A stretch of DNA of 64,000 bases from Gordonia soli NBRC 108243 (GCF_000334455.1 NZ_BANX01000028.1:104617-168616); one strand, 5' to 3'; positions 20,020-29,127 are shown, counted from the stretch's first letter. Made by a program: numbers and translations. The notes: generated by a model from the sequence alone, not told the origin.

Positions 20020-21060
20020 ATGTTGATCGGCGAGGTCGCCCGACGATCCGGTGTCAGCGCACGCATGCTCCGGCATTACGAGTCGCTCGGTCTCGTGACG
20101 CCGGACGGCCGGACGTCGGGCGGCTATCGCGTCTACAGCCAGGCCGATGTGCGCCGCATCCTCGACATCGAGAGCCTGCGGTCGTTGGGGTTGTCACTCG
20201 ATGAGATCGGTCGGGCACTGGCGGATCCGGAGTTCACCCCGGACGTCCTGGTCGCTCGACTCGTCGACGAGACCCGACGTCGGATGGACCGTGACGCCGA
20301 ACTCCTCGCTCGCCTGGAGCGGGTGCGTCGGGTGGGTCCGGAAGGATGGGAGGACGTGCTCGGCCTGATCCGCCTCCTGCGCGGTCTCGGCTCCGAGTAC
20401 GCGGCCCTGCGGCAGCGAGCGGTGCTCCCCTCGGTCGATGGAACACCTCGCACCCCTGACCTCCTCGCCGAGGCCGTACTCGGAGAGACCGACACCAACG
20501 TCGCAGGCGCGTTGCGGTGGGCGCTCAACCGGGTCGGCGCAGATGTGGTGCCGAGCCTCGCGGCCGGGATGGCGTCGGACGACGTCGCCGTCCGGAGACG
20601 CGCGGTGTCGGCACTGGCCGAGATACCGGGGCCGGCGACCACCGAGGTGCTCCGCCGATCCCTCGACGACGTGGACGAGGACATCCGCCGCCGCGTGGTG
20701 CTCGCGCTGGGCGCACGAGCAGTTCCGGCGGTGATCGGAGCCCTGGTGACGATGGTCGCCGATGGTCACAACGACGTCGAAGCCGCCGAGTTGCTGGGCG
20801 GCTTCGTGATCGACCCGACCGGGTCCCACCTCTCGGAGCGCGTTGGCGCCGGCGACGAGCGGGCCGGTCAACGCATCGTCGGCGCCCTGGTCGAGCGCCT
20901 GCACCACACCGATGATCCGGCCGTGCGGCTCAGGCTGACGCAGGCACTGGCCGAGATCCCCGCCGACGCGGCCCGCGCCGCACTCGGCGACCTGACCGGC
21001 GATCACGATCGGGTGGTGGCACTCACCGCCGAAGCGATCCTCGCCGGCCGCGGGCGCTGA
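20020..21060 (+). CDS. MerR-family regulator fused to HEAT repeats
   Basis: Residues 1-70 form a classic MerR winged helix (MLIGEVARRSGVSARMLRHYE, GYRVYSQADVRRILDI). A dimerisation helix follows to about 135. The rest, about residues 150-346, consists of HEAT-like repeats (LRWALNRVGADVVPSLAAGM, VRRRAVSALAEIPG, IRRRVVLALGARAVPAVIGAL) where most MerR proteins have a short effector domain. The HEAT part may sense a protein, possibly the HEAT protein encoded just before it. The gene follows that partner by seven bases and the operon has a MerR-type operator. Confidence 0.85.
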   Translation: MLIGEVARRSGVSARMLRHYESLGLVTPDGRTSGGYRVYSQADVRRILDIESLRSLGLSLDEIGRALADPEFTPDVLVARLVDETRRRMDRDAELLARLERVRRVGPEGWEDVLGLIRLLRGLGSEYAALRQRAVLPSVDGTPRTPDLLAEAVLGETDTNVAGALRWALNRVGADVVPSLAAGMASDDVAVRRRAVSALAEIPGPATTEVLRRSLDDVDEDIRRRVVLALGARAVPAVIGALVTMVADGHNDVEAAELLGGFVIDPTGSHLSERVGAGDERAGQRIVGALVERLHHTDDPAVRLRLTQALAEIPADAARAALGDLTGDHDRVVALTAEAILAGRGR

Positions 21061-21106
21061 TCCCCGTCGCGGATGAGTAGATCGTCGACCAGCATGACCA
21101 GTATTC

Positions 21107-21122
21107 TTCCCACTAATGGGAA
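21107..21122. promoter_or_regulatory. Inverted repeat TTCCCA-N4-TGGGAA before the esterase
   Basis: A perfect 6-bp dyad with a 4-bp spacer (CTAA) sits 20 bp before the esterase ATG. The TetR gene just downstream of the esterase is a likely binder. It would overlap the promoter or the transcription start. Confidence 0.55.
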
Positions 21123-21142
21123 ATTACGTCTACGGTGGGTGC

Positions 21143-22732
21143 ATGATCGTGCGCCGAACGATCCCGATCCTGTCCGTCGCCCTCGCTCTCGCGCTCAGCG
21201 TGGTGACGGGCTGCGCGGCATCCGACTCCGCACCACAGCCCGCGCCGCTCGAGACATCGACCTCCAGCGGACAACTTCGCGGCGTCGACACAGCGACCAC
21301 GCGCGAGTATCGCGGTGTCCGATACGCCGAACCGCCCGTCGGCGACCGCAGGTGGACGCTCCCGGTGGCAGCCGGACGCGCTCCGGGAATCGTCGATGCC
21401 TCCCGGGCAGGTAGTCCGTGTCCGCAGACCACTCCCCTGCCGGGAGGTCAGCCGCAGCCATCGGAGGACTGCCTGAGCGTGAACGTGACCACGCCCCTCC
21501 ATCCACGGCGTCCCGGCCCCCTGCCGGTGATGGTGTGGTGGCACGGCGGCGGCTACACGTCGGGTTCCGGCGCCTCCTACGACGCCCGACGGCTCGCTGA
21601 GCGTGGCGATGTGGTGGTCGTGACGGTCAACTATCGCCTGGGCGTGTTCGGCTACCTCGGCCTGCCGGGTCTCCCCGGCGGTGGCGACTTCGGCCTTGCC
21701 GACCAACTGCAGAGCCTGCGCTGGGTTCGCGACAACGCCACCGCGTTCGGCGCCGACCCGGAGAACGTGACCGTCGTCGGCGAGTCAGCCGGCGGGATGT
21801 CGGCGTGTGCGGCACTGACCACACCCGCCTCCGACGGCCTGGTGGACAAGGCCGTCATCGCCTCGGGATCGTGCCTGCTCGACTGGCCGAAGGGTGGGCT
21901 CTACCCCGGTGTCGATGCGCAGACCCCGTACACCGCACGCGAACAGAGCGAGCGGCTGGGCGCCTCGGTCGCCGAGGGCCTCGGATGTTCTGGTGCAGAG
22001 GCCATCTCGTGCCTCCGTCGCCTACCCGAGGAGCGGTTGATGTCGGTGGATGCACAGTTCTCGAACGTCCTCGCCTACGGCACCGATCTGCTCCCCGACG
22101 ATCCCGCCGCCGTATTCCGTAAGGGTGGCCAGGCGCCGGTCCCGATGATCGCGGGCGGCAACCGCGACGAGCACCGCTCGTTCATCGGCGGGTACCTGGC
22201 GATCGATCCGACCGCGATCACCGATCGCACCTACCCCACCCTGGTCGCGGACGCCTTCGGAGATCGCGCACCGGCCGTACTCGATCGCTATCCGCTGGTG
22301 CACTTCCCGAGCCCGGCGATCGCCTGGTCCACCGTGATCACGGATGCCGCGTGGGCGTGCCCAACAGTTTCCGGAGCCAGACTCTCCGCAGCGCGTGCCC
22401 CGACCTGGCTGTACGAGTTCGCCGACGAGAGTGCGCCGAACATCAACCAGGTCACCACCATCCCGCAGGGGGCGGCGCACGCGACCGACACCCCGTACTA
22501 CTTCGATCTGGGCGGCAACGACCTGTTGCGGACGCCGCGACAACGCCAGATCGGCGATCAGATGATCGACTTCTGGACCTCCTTCGCACACGACGGAACC
22601 GCCCGCATCACCGGCGGGCCGGACGTCCGCCAGATGTCGACCACCGACCGCACCGGCCTGCGATTCGGTACCGAGACGACGGAGTACGCCGACCTCTTCG
22701 CCGAGCATTCGTGCGACCTGTGGAACCGGTGA
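21143..22732 (+). CDS. Type-B carboxylesterase lipoprotein
   Basis: This 529-residue secreted esterase has a lipoprotein signal with a VTGC lipobox (Cys24), so it is probably anchored outside the membrane. It has the type-B carboxylesterase signatures EDCLSVNV, an oxyanion-hole HGGGY and the nucleophile elbow GESAGG (Ser215). A catalytic Glu (near GGNRDEH) and a His (near GAAHATD) are plausibly in place. ATG 21143, with GGTGGG upstream, is preferred over 21116. It hydrolyses ester bonds of unknown substrates. The TetR gene starts five bases after its stop, so the two are co-transcribed. Confidence 0.88.
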   Translation: MIVRRTIPILSVALALALSVVTGCAASDSAPQPAPLETSTSSGQLRGVDTATTREYRGVRYAEPPVGDRRWTLPVAAGRAPGIVDASRAGSPCPQTTPLPGGQPQPSEDCLSVNVTTPLHPRRPGPLPVMVWWHGGGYTSGSGASYDARRLAERGDVVVVTVNYRLGVFGYLGLPGLPGGGDFGLADQLQSLRWVRDNATAFGADPENVTVVGESAGGMSACAALTTPASDGLVDKAVIASGSCLLDWPKGGLYPGVDAQTPYTAREQSERLGASVAEGLGCSGAEAISCLRRLPEERLMSVDAQFSNVLAYGTDLLPDDPAAVFRKGGQAPVPMIAGGNRDEHRSFIGGYLAIDPTAITDRTYPTLVADAFGDRAPAVLDRYPLVHFPSPAIAWSTVITDAAWACPTVSGARLSAARAPTWLYEFADESAPNINQVTTIPQGAAHATDTPYYFDLGGNDLLRTPRQRQIGDQMIDFWTSFAHDGTARITGGPDVRQMSTTDRTGLRFGTETTEYADLFAEHSCDLWNR

Positions 22733-22736
22733 CCCG

Positions 22737-23330
22737 ATGCCGTCGCCCCGGGCGCTCGACACCGACACCCCGATCCATCGTCGGCGCCGCGACGAACTCG
22801 TCACCGTCGCGATCGCCGTGATCGCCGACGTCGGCGCGCCGCGCGCGACTATCTCGCGCATCGCCCGACAGGCCGGGGTGAGTCGCGGCGTGGTGAGCTA
22901 CCACTTCCGGGACCGGGCCGCCCTGCTCGATGCGGTCGTCGCCCACGTCTACGACCGCGCGGCAAGCGAACTCGGCGGCTCCGTCTCCGGTGCGCCGACC
23001 CCGCGGGACGCACTGATCGCCTTCGTGTCCGGGAGTGTCGACTTCTATGCCGAGCACGCAGAAGAGATGACGGCATTGTCGGCGATCTTCGCCGAACCCG
23101 GCGCCGACCGGGCGCCCCGGGTGGAGCACCGAACCGAGATCACCGACGTCATGGAGATCCTCGAGAACGGTATCGATGCCGGCGATTTCCGCGTCCTGGA
23201 CGCACCGATCGTTGCCGCGACCATTCGAGCGGCACTCGATGCGAGCCTGCACCGACTGCGCCTCGGCTCCGACGTCGCGCTCGAACGGCGCGAACTCGTC
23301 GCGCTCATCGATGCCGCGACGCGCCGGTGA
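22737..23330 (+). CDS. TetR-family regulator
   Basis: This 197-residue TetR regulator has the helix-turn-helix ISRIARQAGVSRGVVSYHFRDR at about residues 39-60 and a TetR_C-type ligand domain. It starts five bases after the esterase stop. Candidate target sites are the dyad before the esterase (21107) and the stronger 24-bp dyad before the acyl-CoA reductase gene (23582). Either makes it a local regulator of lipid or ester metabolism. The ligand is unknown. Confidence 0.84.
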   Translation: MPSPRALDTDTPIHRRRRDELVTVAIAVIADVGAPRATISRIARQAGVSRGVVSYHFRDRAALLDAVVAHVYDRAASELGGSVSGAPTPRDALIAFVSGSVDFYAEHAEEMTALSAIFAEPGADRAPRVEHRTEITDVMEILENGIDAGDFRVLDAPIVAATIRAALDASLHRLRLGSDVALERRELVALIDAATRR

Positions 23331-23368
23331 GCGGTCGGATCTGCCGGGCTGTTGCGCGCGGGTGCCGG

Positions 23369-23392
23369 TTGGCCGGCCGGCCGGCCGGCCAA
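23369..23392. repeat. 24-bp perfect palindrome of tandem GGCC
   Basis: TT, then five GGCC units, then AA forms a perfect palindrome 39 bp after the TetR stop. The following AAAAA is on the wrong side for a rho-independent terminator of the + strand. It may form a strong hairpin that pauses or ends transcription, or act as an exact-symmetry protein site. The rest of the 23331-23653 gap holds the operator listed next and a half-copy of it at 23399-23414. Confidence 0.6.
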
Positions 23393-23581
23393 AAACTGCC
23401 GCCCAGCAAGAAGCCACGTGGATATCGCACACCACGCCCGGGAGAACAGCAGATTGTGGTCACCGACGACCGGCGCGTGTCGTACCCGGCACATCCGCCG
23501 ACGTCGCCGATCCCAGGTCATACGCATGGACGACATGATGTTGCCATTCGCCAATGGAAGTGTCAGGCTGTACCCGACAAC

Positions 23582-23605
23582 GCTTCTTACCGCCCAGTAA
23601 GAAGC
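23582..23605. promoter_or_regulatory. Perfect TetR-like operator before the acyl-CoA reductase gene
   Basis: GCTTCTTAC-N6-GTAAGAAGC is a perfect 9-bp dyad 48 bp before the start of the double-SDR gene. The right half with its flank (CCGCCCAGTAAGAAGC) recurs with one change at 23399-23414. The TetR gene immediately upstream is the natural candidate to bind it. Confidence 0.72.
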
Positions 23606-23653
23606 CCGCTGATCGGCTGCCGGCAGCTCCGGCGCCCCACGATCGGACTGCAC

Positions 23654-25615
23654 ATGACGAACTACTTCCTCACCGGTGCGAGCGGGTTCATCGGTCGCCG
23701 GGTTCTCGACCGCCTCCTCGAGGCGGACCCCGACGCGACGATCCGGGTCCTCGTGCGCGAGCAGTCGCTCGCCCGCCTCGCCGCACGACTCCACGCCCAC
23801 GGGCTCGACGATCGGGTCATTCCCGTGGTCGGCGACCTGACATCACCCGGTCTCGGCATCCCCGCCGACGCCGAATCCGCGGACATCGACCATGTCCTGC
23901 ACCTCGCCGCCATCTACGACATGGACGCGTCAGCGGAGGCACAGCAGGCCGCCAACGTCGACGGCACCCGGCGGGTGGTCGAGTTCGCCCTCGCCAACGA
24001 TGCACTGCTGCATCATGTCTCGTCCATCGCAGTGGCCGGAGATCACCGCGGCGACTTCACCGAGAACGACTTCGACGCCGGCCAGGGGTTCCCCACGCCC
24101 TATCACCGGACCAAGTACGAGGCCGAGAAGGTCGTCCGCGAGGCCGACGGCCTGCGGTGGCGGGTCTATCGGCCGGGTGTGGTCGTCGGCGATTCGCACA
24201 CCGGCGAGATGGACAAGGTCGACGGCCCGTACTACTTCTTCGGTCATCTCGCCGCACTCGGTCGACTGCCGTCGGCGATCCCGCTCCCTTTCCCGGATCT
24301 CGGCTGGACCAACATCGTGCCGGTCGATTACGTCGCCGACGCGATGGTCGCACTTCTCGATGCCGAGCCGGACACCGATCGTCGGGTCTTCCACCTCACC
24401 GATCCGCGCTCGAACCGCATCACCGACATGTACAACGCCATCGCTCCCGGATTCGCCGGTCCGCGAGGCCGTTCGGTGATCCCGAACCGTCTCGTCGAGC
24501 CGGTCCTCTCGGCAGCGGGCACCGGTCCGTTCAAGGTGATCCGGGATCTCACCGCGGCCCAGCAGGGAATCCCGCCGACGATCCTCGACACCCTCTCGTT
24601 GCCGACCAGGTTCCGCGCGGACACGACCGTCCCACTCCTGCGATCGCGCGGCGTCGAACTGCCCGACCTCCGCGACTACGGACCACGCCTGTGGACCTAC
24701 TGGTCAGAGAACCTGGATTCGTCACGACATCGCCGGCGCGATCCGCGAGGCCCGCTGGTCGGTCGGAACATCCTGATCACCGGCGGTTCCGCGGGAATCG
24801 GTAAGGCAACTGCACGCATGTGCGTCGCCCGTGGTGCCAACGTGATCATCGTGGCGCGCAAGGCCGATGACCTGGATGCGGCCGTGGCCGAGTTGAACGC
24901 TACACCCTCTCGTGACCACATCCCGCCCGGCCGGGCGACGGCGTACCAGTGCGACATCACCGATGAGGAGTCCGTGCTCGCGATGGTGAAGTCGGTGCTG
25001 GCCGACCACGGACACGTCGACGTGCTGGTCAACAACGCGGGGCGATCGATTCGGCGGGCCACGCTCAACTCGGTCGACCGCGCGCACGACTACCAGCGCA
25101 CGATGGCGGTCAACTACTTCGGCGCGGTGAACCTGACGCTGGCGATACTGCCGCACATGGTCGAGCGACAGTCGGGCCACATCGTCAACGTGACCTCGAT
25201 CGCGGTGCAGTCCAAGGGAGCCCGCTTCGGCGCCTACGCAGCTTCCAAGGCGGCGTTGGAGGCATTCGGTGACGCGACCGGCGCCGAGACCCTCTCCGAT
25301 CACGTGACCTTCACCAACGTGCGGCTGCCGCTGACCAAGACACGCATGATCGCCCCGACCGAGGCCTACGACAACGCGGCCGGCGTATGGGGTGTCGACA
25401 AGGCCGCCAGTCGGGTGTTGCACGGAATCCAGCATCGCCCTCGCCGGGTCAACTCGGCCCTGGGCAACCTGGCCGAGCTGGGACACCATGTGGCGCCGCG
25501 GCTGACGACCCGAATCCTGCATCAGGAATACCTGATGATCGGCGAGTCGGCCGCGTCGCTGGGGACCACCACCGACGGCAATCGTGACGACAACGGAAGC
25601 GGCACACCACGGTGA
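23654..25615 (+). CDS. acrA1: Two-domain SDR, AcrA1-type fatty acyl-CoA reductase
   Basis: This 653-residue protein fuses two Rossmann enzymes. The N-terminal extended SDR has TGASGFIGRR at 7-16 and YHRTKYEAEK with Tyr/Lys. The C-terminal classical SDR has ITGGSAGIGKA at about 375-385 and YAASKAALEA with Tyr528 and Lys532. The layout matches mycobacterial AcrA1 (Rv3391), annotated as a multifunctional enzyme with acyl-CoA reductase activity, which would turn fatty acyl-CoA into aldehyde or alcohol. ATG 23654 is the only start giving the Rossmann N-terminus. The next gene overlaps it by GTGA. Confidence 0.82.
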   Translation: MTNYFLTGASGFIGRRVLDRLLEADPDATIRVLVREQSLARLAARLHAHGLDDRVIPVVGDLTSPGLGIPADAESADIDHVLHLAAIYDMDASAEAQQAANVDGTRRVVEFALANDALLHHVSSIAVAGDHRGDFTENDFDAGQGFPTPYHRTKYEAEKVVREADGLRWRVYRPGVVVGDSHTGEMDKVDGPYYFFGHLAALGRLPSAIPLPFPDLGWTNIVPVDYVADAMVALLDAEPDTDRRVFHLTDPRSNRITDMYNAIAPGFAGPRGRSVIPNRLVEPVLSAAGTGPFKVIRDLTAAQQGIPPTILDTLSLPTRFRADTTVPLLRSRGVELPDLRDYGPRLWTYWSENLDSSRHRRRDPRGPLVGRNILITGGSAGIGKATARMCVARGANVIIVARKADDLDAAVAELNATPSRDHIPPGRATAYQCDITDEESVLAMVKSVLADHGHVDVLVNNAGRSIRRATLNSVDRAHDYQRTMAVNYFGAVNLTLAILPHMVERQSGHIVNVTSIAVQSKGARFGAYAASKAALEAFGDATGAETLSDHVTFTNVRLPLTKTRMIAPTEAYDNAAGVWGVDKAASRVLHGIQHRPRRVNSALGNLAELGHHVAPRLTTRILHQEYLMIGESAASLGTTTDGNRDDNGSGTPR

Positions 25616-26679
25616 TCGACACGCCGTACCTGGTGGTCGATTCCGGTCGGCTGGATGCGAACCTCCGGAAGGTGGCGACGCGGGCCCGTGCATCCGGCGT
25701 CGCACTGCGACCACACGCGAAGACACACAAATGTGCCGAGATCGCCCATCGGCAACTGGAATCCGGTGCGATCGGGTTGACCGTCGCGACCATCGGCGAG
25801 GCGGAGGCCTTTGCATCCGTGGGGTGTACCGATCTCTTCATCGCATATCCGTTGTGGGTGACCCGACATCGTGCCGAGCGGCTGCGCGCGCTGGCGGGAT
25901 CTGCGGCGCTCCGGTTGACGATCGACTCGGTCGAGGGTGCGGCGCGGATGGCCGCGGAGATGATCGACACCGAGGTCGAGGTGGTGGTCGAGGTGGACTG
26001 CGGACAGCACCGGACGGGTGTGGCCCCCGACGAGGCGGGCAAGGTCGCCGCCGCCGCGGTGGAACACGGCCTGAACGTGGTCGGGGTGTTCACCTTCCCC
26101 GGCCACGGCTACGGACTGTCGGGAGCCCGGCACGTCGCTGCGACAGAGGAGTCCTCGGCGCTGGAGCGGGCCGCCGACTCGTTGCGGTGCAACGAGATCG
26201 ATCCGGTTGTCCGCAGCGGTGGTTCCACTCCCACGCTGGAGTTCGCCGACACCTCGGTGCTCACCGAGGTACGCCCGGGTGTCTATCCGTTCAACGACGC
26301 CCAGCAGGTGGAGCTCGGTACCGCGACATTCGGCGAGGTGGCACTGTTCGCGGCGTCCACCGTCATCCATCGCACCGGCGATCGGATCGTCGTGGATGCC
26401 GGCAGCAAGATCCTGGGCGCCGATCGGCCGGGGTGGGCCAGCGGGTTCGGACGCTTGCTGGACTTTCCCGACGCGCGCATCACGTCGTTGTCCGAACACC
26501 ACGCCGTCGTCGACGTGTCCGACACCGATGTCGCCGTCGGTGCCCCCGACCTCGGCGAGACGGTACGCGTGATCCCCAACCACGTCTGCACCGCCGTGAA
26601 TCTGGTGGACGAGATCGTGGTCGACTGCCCGGAGCGCGGTGTCAGTTGGCCGACTCTGGCGCGTGGCCGCAACAGCTGA
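25612..26679 (+). CDS. D-threonine aldolase/D-serine dehydratase-like PLP enzyme
   Basis: This 355-residue fold-type III PLP enzyme of the DSD1/D-threonine-aldolase group has the Schiff-base lysine in RPHAKTHKC (Lys37) and a C-terminal metal pair His324-x-Cys326 in NHVCTAVN. The PLP-phosphate loop is near SGGSTPT. The metal pair argues for a metal-dependent D-amino-acid lyase or aldolase rather than alanine racemase, which is encoded separately at 62.7 kb. Its GTG overlaps the acrA1 stop, implying co-translation, although a joint function is not obvious. Its stop is a few bases from that of imuB on the other strand. Confidence 0.84.
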   Translation: MIDTPYLVVDSGRLDANLRKVATRARASGVALRPHAKTHKCAEIAHRQLESGAIGLTVATIGEAEAFASVGCTDLFIAYPLWVTRHRAERLRALAGSAALRLTIDSVEGAARMAAEMIDTEVEVVVEVDCGQHRTGVAPDEAGKVAAAAVEHGLNVVGVFTFPGHGYGLSGARHVAATEESSALERAADSLRCNEIDPVVRSGGSTPTLEFADTSVLTEVRPGVYPFNDAQQVELGTATFGEVALFAASTVIHRTGDRIVVDAGSKILGADRPGWASGFGRLLDFPDARITSLSEHHAVVDVSDTDVAVGAPDLGETVRVIPNHVCTAVNLVDEIVVDCPERGVSWPTLARGRNS

Positions 26680-26680
26680 C

Positions 26681-28339
26681 TCAGTCATAGACACCCTCCA
26701 CCACCCACCGTCCGGACCGGTGACAGAGCAGCAGCGCGCGCGAATCATCGAGTAACACTTGAGCTCTCGCGGTGATGCCCTGCCTGTCGGTACCGGACGG
26801 CCACGGACCGGCCCACCAGCGGACCTCCCAGCTACGTCGCTCCGAGCGCACCGTGGTCGGCTCGGTCGAGAACGCGCCGCGACCGGTGACGGTCACCGGC
26901 TCACCGGTCAGGTCCATCACCGACACCGGCGTGTCGAGCACCACGGCCGGAGTGGGATCCGGCAGCCGCCCCGGCCAGGGCGCGTCTGGATTCCGCTCGG
27001 GGACCAGTTCATCCCCCAGTGCCACCATCGTGATCTGCTCGGCGAGCCCTCGCCCACCGCTGCGCACCGGCACCTGCACTGCATCTCCTCCCAGTAGACC
27101 TTGCACACGGACCAACGACCGCCGGGCACGTTCACCACATTCTGGGTCTTCCGGTAAACCGTTGCCCGACAGCGAATACTGAAGTGTCCCCGCCTCCACC
27201 ACCTCGACCGGCTCCAGCCGAAGTGTCACCACCGGCGAATCCGGCCCCGGACCGGCACCCCGTCCGCCGGTCAGCCATCCCTCGAGCTGCCATCGGATCC
27301 GATCCGCGGTCGCCTCGGGGGTCAACGGCTGAGCACATCGCCAGGTTCGCGAATTCCGCTGTCCGCGTTCGGTGATGGCGTGGACCGCGAGACGGGTGCA
27401 GGCCACCGCAGCATCGGACAACCGGCGATGCAGCTCGTCGGCGAGGCGTCGACCGAGGAAGGCCGCCGCGTCGATCCGGTCGACCGGCGGATCGCACATG
27501 TGCTCGATCTCGAGATCATCGGGGATGCGGCGTCCCGCCGGGTTGCGGCCGGGCTGTGCATTCGCCAGGCGGTGCGCGACGACGGCATCGGCGGAGAACC
27601 GGGTCGCCACGTCGGCCACCGGGACAGCGGCGAACGCCCCGATGGTGGTGATCCCCAATCGCCGCAGCAGATCGACGAGTTCGATCCGTGACGGGTCGCT
27701 CACGCTCGGCTCGATCGCGAGCTCGGCGACCGGGAGCCCGGCCAGATAGGCGGCATCACCACCGGGCGGGACGATCTGTCCCCGTCGGGCCGCCAGCACC
27801 GCGGTGAACAATTCGTCGGCTACTCCGACCTGCGACTCGACCCCGCAGGTCGACACGGCGTCGATCAGCTTCTCGGCCACCGGGTCCTCGCCGCCGAAGA
27901 AGCGCGCGGCCCCGGAGACAGGGACCACGACGAGCCCGGGACGCAACACCTCGGTCACCGGGATCAGTTCTGCGACCGCCCCGACGACCGGCTCGAAACA
28001 CCGGCCGTCACGATGCGAATCCTCGGTCACCACCACCATCTCCGGGCACGCCGCCTGCGCCTGACGTTTGCGCATCCCACGTCGGATGCCCGCGGCCCTC
28101 GCCGACGCCGAGCAGGCGATCACCCGATTGGCCGCGAGCACCGCGATGGGTTGCTGCGGCGAGAGATCCGCGACGGCGGCAGCGGCCATGGCCGGCCAGT
28201 CCGGGCACCACAGGGCGAGAACGCGATCCCGAGCGCCGGGTGCCGATGTCGTCGCCGAAGGGGTGGGCGCAGGCGTTGCCGTCGACATCGCCTGCGCCGG
28301 TCGGGACATCGGCGCGGGAGCCATTCGGGTGCCGGCCAT
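26681..28339 (-). CDS. imuB: Mutasome adaptor ImuB (Y-family polymerase-like)
   Basis: This 552-residue protein belongs to the ImuB group: Y-family polymerase-like proteins that lack polymerase catalytic acids and link DnaE2 to the sliding clamp. Typical segments are RVLALWCPDWP near residue 38, VIACSASARAAGIRRGM, LRRLGITTIGAFAAVP (helix-hairpin-helix) and the C-terminal RSGRWVVEGVYD. The start at 28339 overlaps the imuA' stop (ATGA). Residues 1-35 are low-complexity Pro/Thr/Ala and may not be conserved. The operon sits behind a LexA box. Confidence 0.93.
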   Translation of the reverse strand: MAGTRMAPAPMSRPAQAMSTATPAPTPSATTSAPGARDRVLALWCPDWPAMAAAAVADLSPQQPIAVLAANRVIACSASARAAGIRRGMRKRQAQAACPEMVVVTEDSHRDGRCFEPVVGAVAELIPVTEVLRPGLVVVPVSGAARFFGGEDPVAEKLIDAVSTCGVESQVGVADELFTAVLAARRGQIVPPGGDAAYLAGLPVAELAIEPSVSDPSRIELVDLLRRLGITTIGAFAAVPVADVATRFSADAVVAHRLANAQPGRNPAGRRIPDDLEIEHMCDPPVDRIDAAAFLGRRLADELHRRLSDAAVACTRLAVHAITERGQRNSRTWRCAQPLTPEATADRIRWQLEGWLTGGRGAGPGPDSPVVTLRLEPVEVVEAGTLQYSLSGNGLPEDPECGERARRSLVRVQGLLGGDAVQVPVRSGGRGLAEQITMVALGDELVPERNPDAPWPGRLPDPTPAVVLDTPVSVMDLTGEPVTVTGRGAFSTEPTTVRSERRSWEVRWWAGPWPSGTDRQGITARAQVLLDDSRALLLCHRSGRWVVEGVYD

Positions 28340-29127
28340 CAGTTCGCCACCGCGAGAACGGTCCGGGTATCGGCGGCGTCTGCCGGCCGGCATCCCGTCG
28401 CCCGCACCAGCTCGACCCGTCGCATGGCTGCGGGACCCGTTGACACCAGGTCGATCTCGGTCGAATCGACCTGTCGCCCCCGCCCTGTGGCGGTGACCCG
28501 CAGGTGGAGACCGCCGATCCGACCGAAGCCGCTCGGCGCAGCCGTCAGGTCGGTCGATCCGGCGGCGACGGGATGGTGTCGGTAGGCCAGCACCTCGGCG
28601 TCGAGGCGGGTGTGCGGCGCGGGCCAGCGTCCGCCGGTCACCATCAGCGCCGCGGACTGTTTGCGGACACGTCCCATCACCACCCGACTCCGTGCCGGAG
28701 GCACGGACACCCCGCGCAGACCCAGCACCACCAGGTCCATGCCGTCGAGCAGCACCGTGGCGACCTCCACCGGGTCGACCCCCGGGTTCGGGACGGTGGC
28801 GATCCGCCCCACCTCGGCACCCATCTCGATCGCGGCGAGCAGGTTGAGGTGCGGCAACCCCACCACCCCGACCTGACCGCCCGAACCGCTCACCGAGGCG
28901 ATGATCGACAACAGCACCGATCTCGCCCCGGATACCGACACCACCCCGCCACGCGTGATGCCACCATGTGGCAGCACATCGGCCAGCGCCTCGGGTACCG
29001 GTAGGACGTCCTCGGTCGGATCGGCCGAGGACACCGACCGCTGGTCGGGACGGCCCGACAACACTGCGACCTGACGTCGCAGACGAGCGAGCTCGGACTC
29101 TCGGACGGTGCTCTCGGATGCACTCAC
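28339..29127 (-). CDS. imuA': Mutasome accessory protein ImuA'
   Basis: This RecA/SulA-like accessory protein is required with ImuB and DnaE2 for damage-induced mutagenesis in mycobacteria. From GTG 29127 it has 262 residues, starting VSASESTVRESELARLRRQV, with the RecA-like core VLPHGGITRGGVVSVSGARS and the C-terminal DSTEIDLVS segment. The GTG is chosen because AGGAGG lies seven bases upstream. Longer in-frame starts exist at 29187 and at 29238, but the latter falls inside the LexA box. That leaves a leader of about 100 bases. imuB follows with an overlapping start. Confidence 0.9.
   Translation of the reverse strand: MSASESTVRESELARLRRQVAVLSGRPDQRSVSSADPTEDVLPVPEALADVLPHGGITRGGVVSVSGARSVLLSIIASVSGSGGQVGVVGLPHLNLLAAIEMGAEVGRIATVPNPGVDPVEVATVLLDGMDLVVLGLRGVSVPPARSRVVMGRVRKQSAALMVTGGRWPAPHTRLDAEVLAYRHHPVAAGSTDLTAAPSGFGRIGGLHLRVTATGRGRQVDSTEIDLVSTGPAAMRRVELVRATGCRPADAADTRTVLAVAN

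Noticed and set aside
23369..23392. Rho-independent terminator after the TetR gene
   Set aside because: The hairpin is strong but is followed by AAAAA and not by T residues on the coding strand, so it is listed only as a palindrome.
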